Positions 5,163-8,377 of a DNA stretch of 8,377 bases are shown one piece after another. Numbering within the stretch: the first letter of the stretch is position 1; every line of letters begins with the position of its first letter. The translations under genes and the position numbers were made by a program. Source of the stretch: Deltaproteobacteria bacterium (GTDB taxonomy: Bacteria > Desulfobacterota > Binatia > UBA9968); contig JAHFAP010000143.1 in NCBI GenBank assembly GCA_023250495.1, positions 1-8,377 on the forward strand. Reading direction: 5' to 3'. The notes beneath the pieces were generated by a model. That model saw only the letters and a program-made list of their open reading frames with translations. It did not search any database and was not told the origin of the DNA.

Positions 5163-6166
5163 GAGATCTCCGCTTTGAGTGAACGCTGCATCAGGTCGCG
5201 CACCGCTTCCAGGGGTTTCTTGCCCTCGTAGAGGACGCGGTACATCTGTTCCACGATCGGCATCTCCACTGCGAGCCGGCGGGCGAGGAGATACACCGAG
5301 CGGGTGTTTTTTATCCCTTCCGCCACCATCCGCATGCCGCTCAGGATCTCACCGAGTTTTTTCCCTTGGGCGATTTGCAGGCCGACCCCGCGGTTGCGGC
5401 TCAGATCGCCGGTGCAAGTCAAGATCAAATCCCCCAGGCCCGGCAAACCCGAGAGCGTGAGCGGGTCGCCGCCCATTTTAACCGCTAGACGAGTCATCTC
5501 GGCCAATCCCCGGGTCACGAGCGCCGCTCGTGCATTCAGTCCCAGGCCCAGTCCGTCGCTGATGCCCGCGGCGATGGCGATCACGTTTTTCACCACTCCC
5601 CCCATCTGTACGCCGACAACATCTCGTGACGTATAGACCCTGAGGTTCTGGGTGCTTAACGTTTCCTGGATATTTCTTCCCACCGCCTCGTTTAGGGCCG
5701 CGACGGTCACGGCCGCCGGCAGCCCCCGGGCCACTTCTAGCGCGAAGGTTGGGCCAGATAAGAAGGCGTGCCGCTGTTTGCTTGCAGCGCCGAAGATCTC
5801 GCCCAGAACCTCGCCCATGGTGATCAGCTTGCCTTCCTCGATCCCTTTGGTCGCGCAGGCGAGGATAGAGTCCGGCTGCGCGTGGGCCGCGGCGCTCTCC
5901 ATGACTTCGCGCACGTTGTGGGAAGGGACCGCTAAGAAGAGGGTTTCTTTTTTTCCGGCGGCTTCTTTCAGCGAGCGGCTGACCTTGAGAGAAACGGGAA
6001 GGGTGATTCCCGGAAGGTAAGAGCGATTCTCCCGCTTTTGCTGAATCTCCCGGTAGCTCTCCTCGCCGTGACACCAGAGAGTGACATCGTTGCCCTTCTC
6101 ACAGAGGAGTTTGGCGAGAGCTGTCCCCCAGCCTCCGGCCCCGATGACCCCGATTGCCCTGCCCAT
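5159..6166 (-). CDS. gpsA: Glycerol-3-phosphate dehydrogenase [NAD(P)+]
   Basis: This cytoplasmic enzyme reduces dihydroxyacetone phosphate to sn-glycerol-3-phosphate with NAD(P)H, supplying the backbone for phospholipids. The 335 residues match the family. It has an N-terminal Rossmann fold with IGAGGWGTALA (about 8-18), the motif CATKGIE (104-110), the catalytic lysine in VVKNVIAIAAG (K193), and the substrate-binding GLPGLGDLILTCTGDLSRNRG (SRNRG at 256-260). I place the start at the ATG at 6166, immediately before GRAIGVIGAGG. The frame is open up to 6229, but those extra 21 residues translate the intergenic repeat and have no place in the family. The Shine-Dalgarno is weak. gpsA lies 79 bases downstream of gyrA on the same strand and may be cotranscribed with it. 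Confidence 0.96.
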   Translation of the reverse strand: MGRAIGVIGAGGWGTALAKLLCEKGNDVTLWCHGEESYREIQQKRENRSYLPGITLPVSLKVSRSLKEAAGKKETLFLAVPSHNVREVMESAAAHAQPDSILACATKGIEEGKLITMGEVLGEIFGAASKQRHAFLSGPTFALEVARGLPAAVTVAALNEAVGRNIQETLSTQNLRVYTSRDVVGVQMGGVVKNVIAIAAGISDGLGLGLNARAALVTRGLAEMTRLAVKMGGDPLTLSGLPGLGDLILTCTGDLSRNRGVGLQIAQGKKLGEILSGMRMVAEGIKNTRSVYLLARRLAVEMPIVEQMYRVLYEGKKPLEAVRDLMQRSLKAEIS

Positions 6167-6175
6167 GGTCCGAAA

Positions 6176-6237
6176 GCCCCATCGAGGGTCGAAAATCGAG
6201 GATTGAAAATCGCGATCCTCTATCCTCAATCCTCAAT
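6176..6237. repeat. Heptad repeat array between gyrA and gpsA
   Basis: Nine units of 7 bases (one shortened to 6 at 6211-6216) fill this gap, nearly all ending in AT on the plus strand. The left half alternates two unit types, giving 14-base near-copies at 6183-6196 and 6197-6210. The right half is CCTCTAT then CCTCAAT twice (6217-6237). GAGGATTGA (6198-6206) and TCAATCCTC (6226-6234) are perfect 9-bp inverted arms with a 19-base loop. The block is non-coding, though it stays open in the gpsA frame to 6229. It lies just past the gyrA stop and could act on gyrA 3'-end processing. Function unknown. Confidence 0.72.
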
Positions 6238-6245
6238 CTTCCGCA

Positions 6246-8377
6246 CTACTCTTCCGCCTCTTCCTCTTCCTTCTCCGCCAGTCGCGCTAAGGAGACAACC
6301 CTTTCACCGTCTTCGAGATCAATCAGGTGCACCCCCTGGGTATTGCGACCGATGACGCGGATATCCTTCACCCTCATACGGATGATCTTGCCGTTGTTGG
6401 TCACGAGCATGAGCTGATCCTCTTCCGTGACCTGCTGCACACCGACCACCCGCCCTGTCTTATCGGTGGTCTTCATGGTGATGATTCCCTTTCCGCCGCG
6501 CGACTGGAGGCGGTACTCTTCCATCGGAGTGCGCTTGCCGTAGCCGTTTTCCGAAACGGTTAAAATAACGGCGCCGAGGCTCAGGATCTCCATGCTGACG
6601 ACTGCGTCCTCCTTTTCCATCCGCATCCCCACGACTCCGTAGGTCCCGCGGCCGGTGGGGCGAACCTGTCCCTCCTTGAAGCGAATGGACTGGCCGTCCA
6701 GGGTGGAGAGGATGACCTCCTGCTGGCCGTCCGTCAAGCGGACGCCGATCACCTCGTCGCCGTTTTCGAGGGCGATGGCGCGGATCCCGCTGGGGCGAGG
6801 ATTTGCATAGGCCATCAGGTCGGTCTTCTTGACCAGCCCCTTTTTGGTCGCGAAGACCACGAAGCGATCCTCCTGAAACTCGCGCACGGAGAGAAAGGCC
6901 GAGGCCCTTTCCCCCTCTTCCAGATGAAGCAGATTGACGATGGGTTTGCCTCTGGCCGCGCGTCCGGCCTGGGGCAGCTCATGGACCTTGATCCAATAGA
7001 CCTTTCCGATGGTGCTGAAGAAGAGGATATAGGAATGGGTCGAGGCGACAAAGAGGTACTCGACAAAATCCTCTTCGCGCGTCGTCGCCCCGATCTTTCC
7101 CTTGCCGCCGCGCCGCTGCGCCCGGTAGAGCGTCGCCGGATTGCGCTTGATGTAACCCTCGTGGGAGATGGTGACGACCATGTCCTCTTCGACGATGAGG
7201 TCCTCTATGGAAATCTCTTCGGAGTGATCGACAATTTCGGTCCGGCGCTCGTCGCCGTAGCGTTCCTTGATCTCCTTCAACTCCTCGACAACGATCCGGT
7301 AGATCTCCTTCTCGTCGGCCAGGATGACTTTGAGCTTGGCGATCAACTCCACGGTCTCCCGATGCTCCTGCAAGATTTTCTCGCGCTCCAGCCCGGTCAA
7401 CCGCTGCAGGCGCATGTCCAGTATGGCCTGCGCCTGCAGCTCGCTCAAATCGAAGCTCTGCATCAGCCCCTCTTTGGCGACCTTGGGATCCTGGGAGCGG
7501 CGGATCAGGGCGATCACGGCGTCCAGATGATCCAGGGCGATCTTAAGCCCTTCCAGGATGTGCAGCCTCTCCTCGGCCTTGCGCAGGTCGTAAGCCGTGC
7601 GGCGCGTGACCACCTCTTTGCGGTGATCGAGAAAGGCCTTCAGGGCATCCTTGAGGGTAAGGAGCTTGGGCCGTCCCTCGACGATGGCAAGCATGTTGAC
7701 GCCGAAAGATTCCTGCAGCGCCGTGTGCTTGTAGAGCTGGTTGATCACGATCTCGGCGATCGCGTCGCGCTTGAGCTCGATCACGATCCGCATTCCCTCG
7801 CGGTCCGATTCATCGCGCAGATCGCTGATCCCGTCGATCTTCTTCTCCTGGACCAGCCCGGCGATCTGCTCGATGAGCCGGGCCTTGTTGACCATGAACG
7901 GGATCTCGCTGATGATGATCTGCTCTTTACCGGTGCGCTTGACCGTCTCCGTGAATGCCTTGCCACGCATCTGGATGATCCCGCGGCCCTCGTGGTAGGC
8001 CTGGATAATGGTCTCTTTGCCGTGGATGAATCCGCCGGTGGGGAAGTCCGGGCCGGGGATGTATTGCATCAGCTCATTAACCGAGATGTCCGGCTTTTTG
8101 ACCAGCGCGACCAGGCCGTCCACAACCTCTCCCAGGTTGTGGGGAGGGATGTTCGTGGCCATTCCCACGGCGATGCCGGAAGCGCCGCTGATGAGCAGGT
8201 TGGGAATGCGCGCGGGGAGAACGGTGGGCTCTTTCAGGGAGTCGTCGTAGTTGGGAGCGAAGTCGACGGTCTCCTTCTCGATATCGGCCAGCAGCTCCTC
8301 GGCCAGTTGCGACATGCGAATCTCGGTGTAGCGCATGGCGGCAGGGGGGTCGCCGTCAACGGAGCCAAAGTTTCCCT
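6246..8377 (-). CDS. gyrA: DNA gyrase subunit A, 5' end outside the window
   Basis: GyrA cleaves and rejoins DNA while gyrase introduces negative supercoils using GyrB-derived ATP hydrolysis. The visible 709 residues begin GNFGSVDGDPPAAMRYTE, and the frame runs off the right edge; by E. coli numbering about 106 N-terminal residues, including the quinolone-resistance region around 83-87, are missing. The catalytic tyrosine is in AMRYTEIRM (visible residue 16, E. coli Y122). The tower and coiled-coil follow, with RDESDREGMRIVIELKRDA and ILDMRLQRLTGLEREKI. The C-terminal beta-pinwheel contains the GyrA box QRRGGKG (visible 420-426), which identifies gyrase rather than topoisomerase IV ParC. The tail is strongly acidic (EKEEEEAEE). 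The methionine at 8336 is internal, not a start. gpsA follows after 79 bases. Confidence 0.97.
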   Translation of the reverse strand, partial: GNFGSVDGDPPAAMRYTEIRMSQLAEELLADIEKETVDFAPNYDDSLKEPTVLPARIPNLLISGASGIAVGMATNIPPHNLGEVVDGLVALVKKPDISVNELMQYIPGPDFPTGGFIHGKETIIQAYHEGRGIIQMRGKAFTETVKRTGKEQIIISEIPFMVNKARLIEQIAGLVQEKKIDGISDLRDESDREGMRIVIELKRDAIAEIVINQLYKHTALQESFGVNMLAIVEGRPKLLTLKDALKAFLDHRKEVVTRRTAYDLRKAEERLHILEGLKIALDHLDAVIALIRRSQDPKVAKEGLMQSFDLSELQAQAILDMRLQRLTGLEREKILQEHRETVELIAKLKVILADEKEIYRIVVEELKEIKERYGDERRTEIVDHSEEISIEDLIVEEDMVVTISHEGYIKRNPATLYRAQRRGGKGKIGATTREEDFVEYLFVASTHSYILFFSTIGKVYWIKVHELPQAGRAARGKPIVNLLHLEEGERASAFLSVREFQEDRFVVFATKKGLVKKTDLMAYANPRPSGIRAIALENGDEVIGVRLTDGQQEVILSTLDGQSIRFKEGQVRPTGRGTYGVVGMRMEKEDAVVSMEILSLGAVILTVSENGYGKRTPMEEYRLQSRGGKGIITMKTTDKTGRVVGVQQVTEEDQLMLVTNNGKIIRMRVKDIRVIGRNTQGVHLIDLEDGERVVSLARLAEKEEEEAEE

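Noticed and set aside
5478..6074. Long open frame on the same strand inside gpsA and several plus-strand frames across gyrA, yidC and khpB
   Set aside because: They are shadows of conserved genes in GC-rich DNA, with biased low-complexity composition and no recognisable domains or ribosome binding sites.
6167..6229. N-terminal extension of gpsA by 21 residues
   Set aside because: It translates the heptad repeat; the Rossmann motif begins right after the ATG at 6166, giving a normal family length.
8334..8336. Start codon of gyrA at the ATG at 8336
   Set aside because: It is the methionine two residues before the catalytic tyrosine; conserved GyrA sequence continues upstream to the window edge.

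Overview
The window is a chromosomal core-genome segment from a GC-rich, diderm (Gram-negative type) bacterium. YidC has the N-terminal membrane anchor and large periplasmic domain found in Gram-negative bacteria, and GyrA has a canonical GyrA box. Protein flavour (YidC, GyrA and the glyoxalase-like fragment) and the short intergenic repeats suggest an uncultured deltaproteobacterial, Methylomirabilota or Rokubacteria-like lineage. That placement is a low-confidence impression from memory, not the result of a search.

Almost everything reads on the minus strand, so transcription runs from right to left. From the right edge: gyrA (5' end cut off by the window), then gpsA, then the classic ribosome/membrane-biogenesis cluster rpmH-rnpA-yidD-yidC-khpB(jag). 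After a 163-base gap come a small DEDDy exonuclease and an integral-membrane methyltransferase resembling MddA (methanethiol S-methyltransferase). At the left edge, the 3' end of a VOC/glyoxalase-fold gene on the plus strand converges on the methyltransferase gene. The convergent gap holds a perfect 10-bp stem hairpin.

The rpmH cluster is tight. rpmH and rnpA are 6 bases apart, rnpA and yidD overlap by one base (TAGTG), yidD and yidC are 9 bases apart, and yidC and khpB are 27 bases apart. It makes ribosomal protein L34, the protein subunit of RNase P, two membrane-protein insertion factors and an RNA-binding KH/R3H protein. dnaA is not beside rpmH and mnmE/mnmG do not follow khpB; gyrA-gpsA sits upstream instead. 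This is a rearranged form of the usual origin-proximal neighbourhood.

No wholly new system is evident. The least explained signal is non-coding. Three separate intergenic spots (1681-1736, 5112-5162 and 6176-6237) are built from degenerate 7-base units, each with its own sequence flavour and each containing inverted arms that could fold. One was long enough to create a false N-terminal extension of gpsA. Several genes use non-ATG starts (GTG or TTG) supported by Shine-Dalgarno sequences or stop-start overlap. No stretch over 300 bases lacks a gene, and I saw no tRNA, rRNA, CRISPR array, insertion sequence or DnaA-box cluster.
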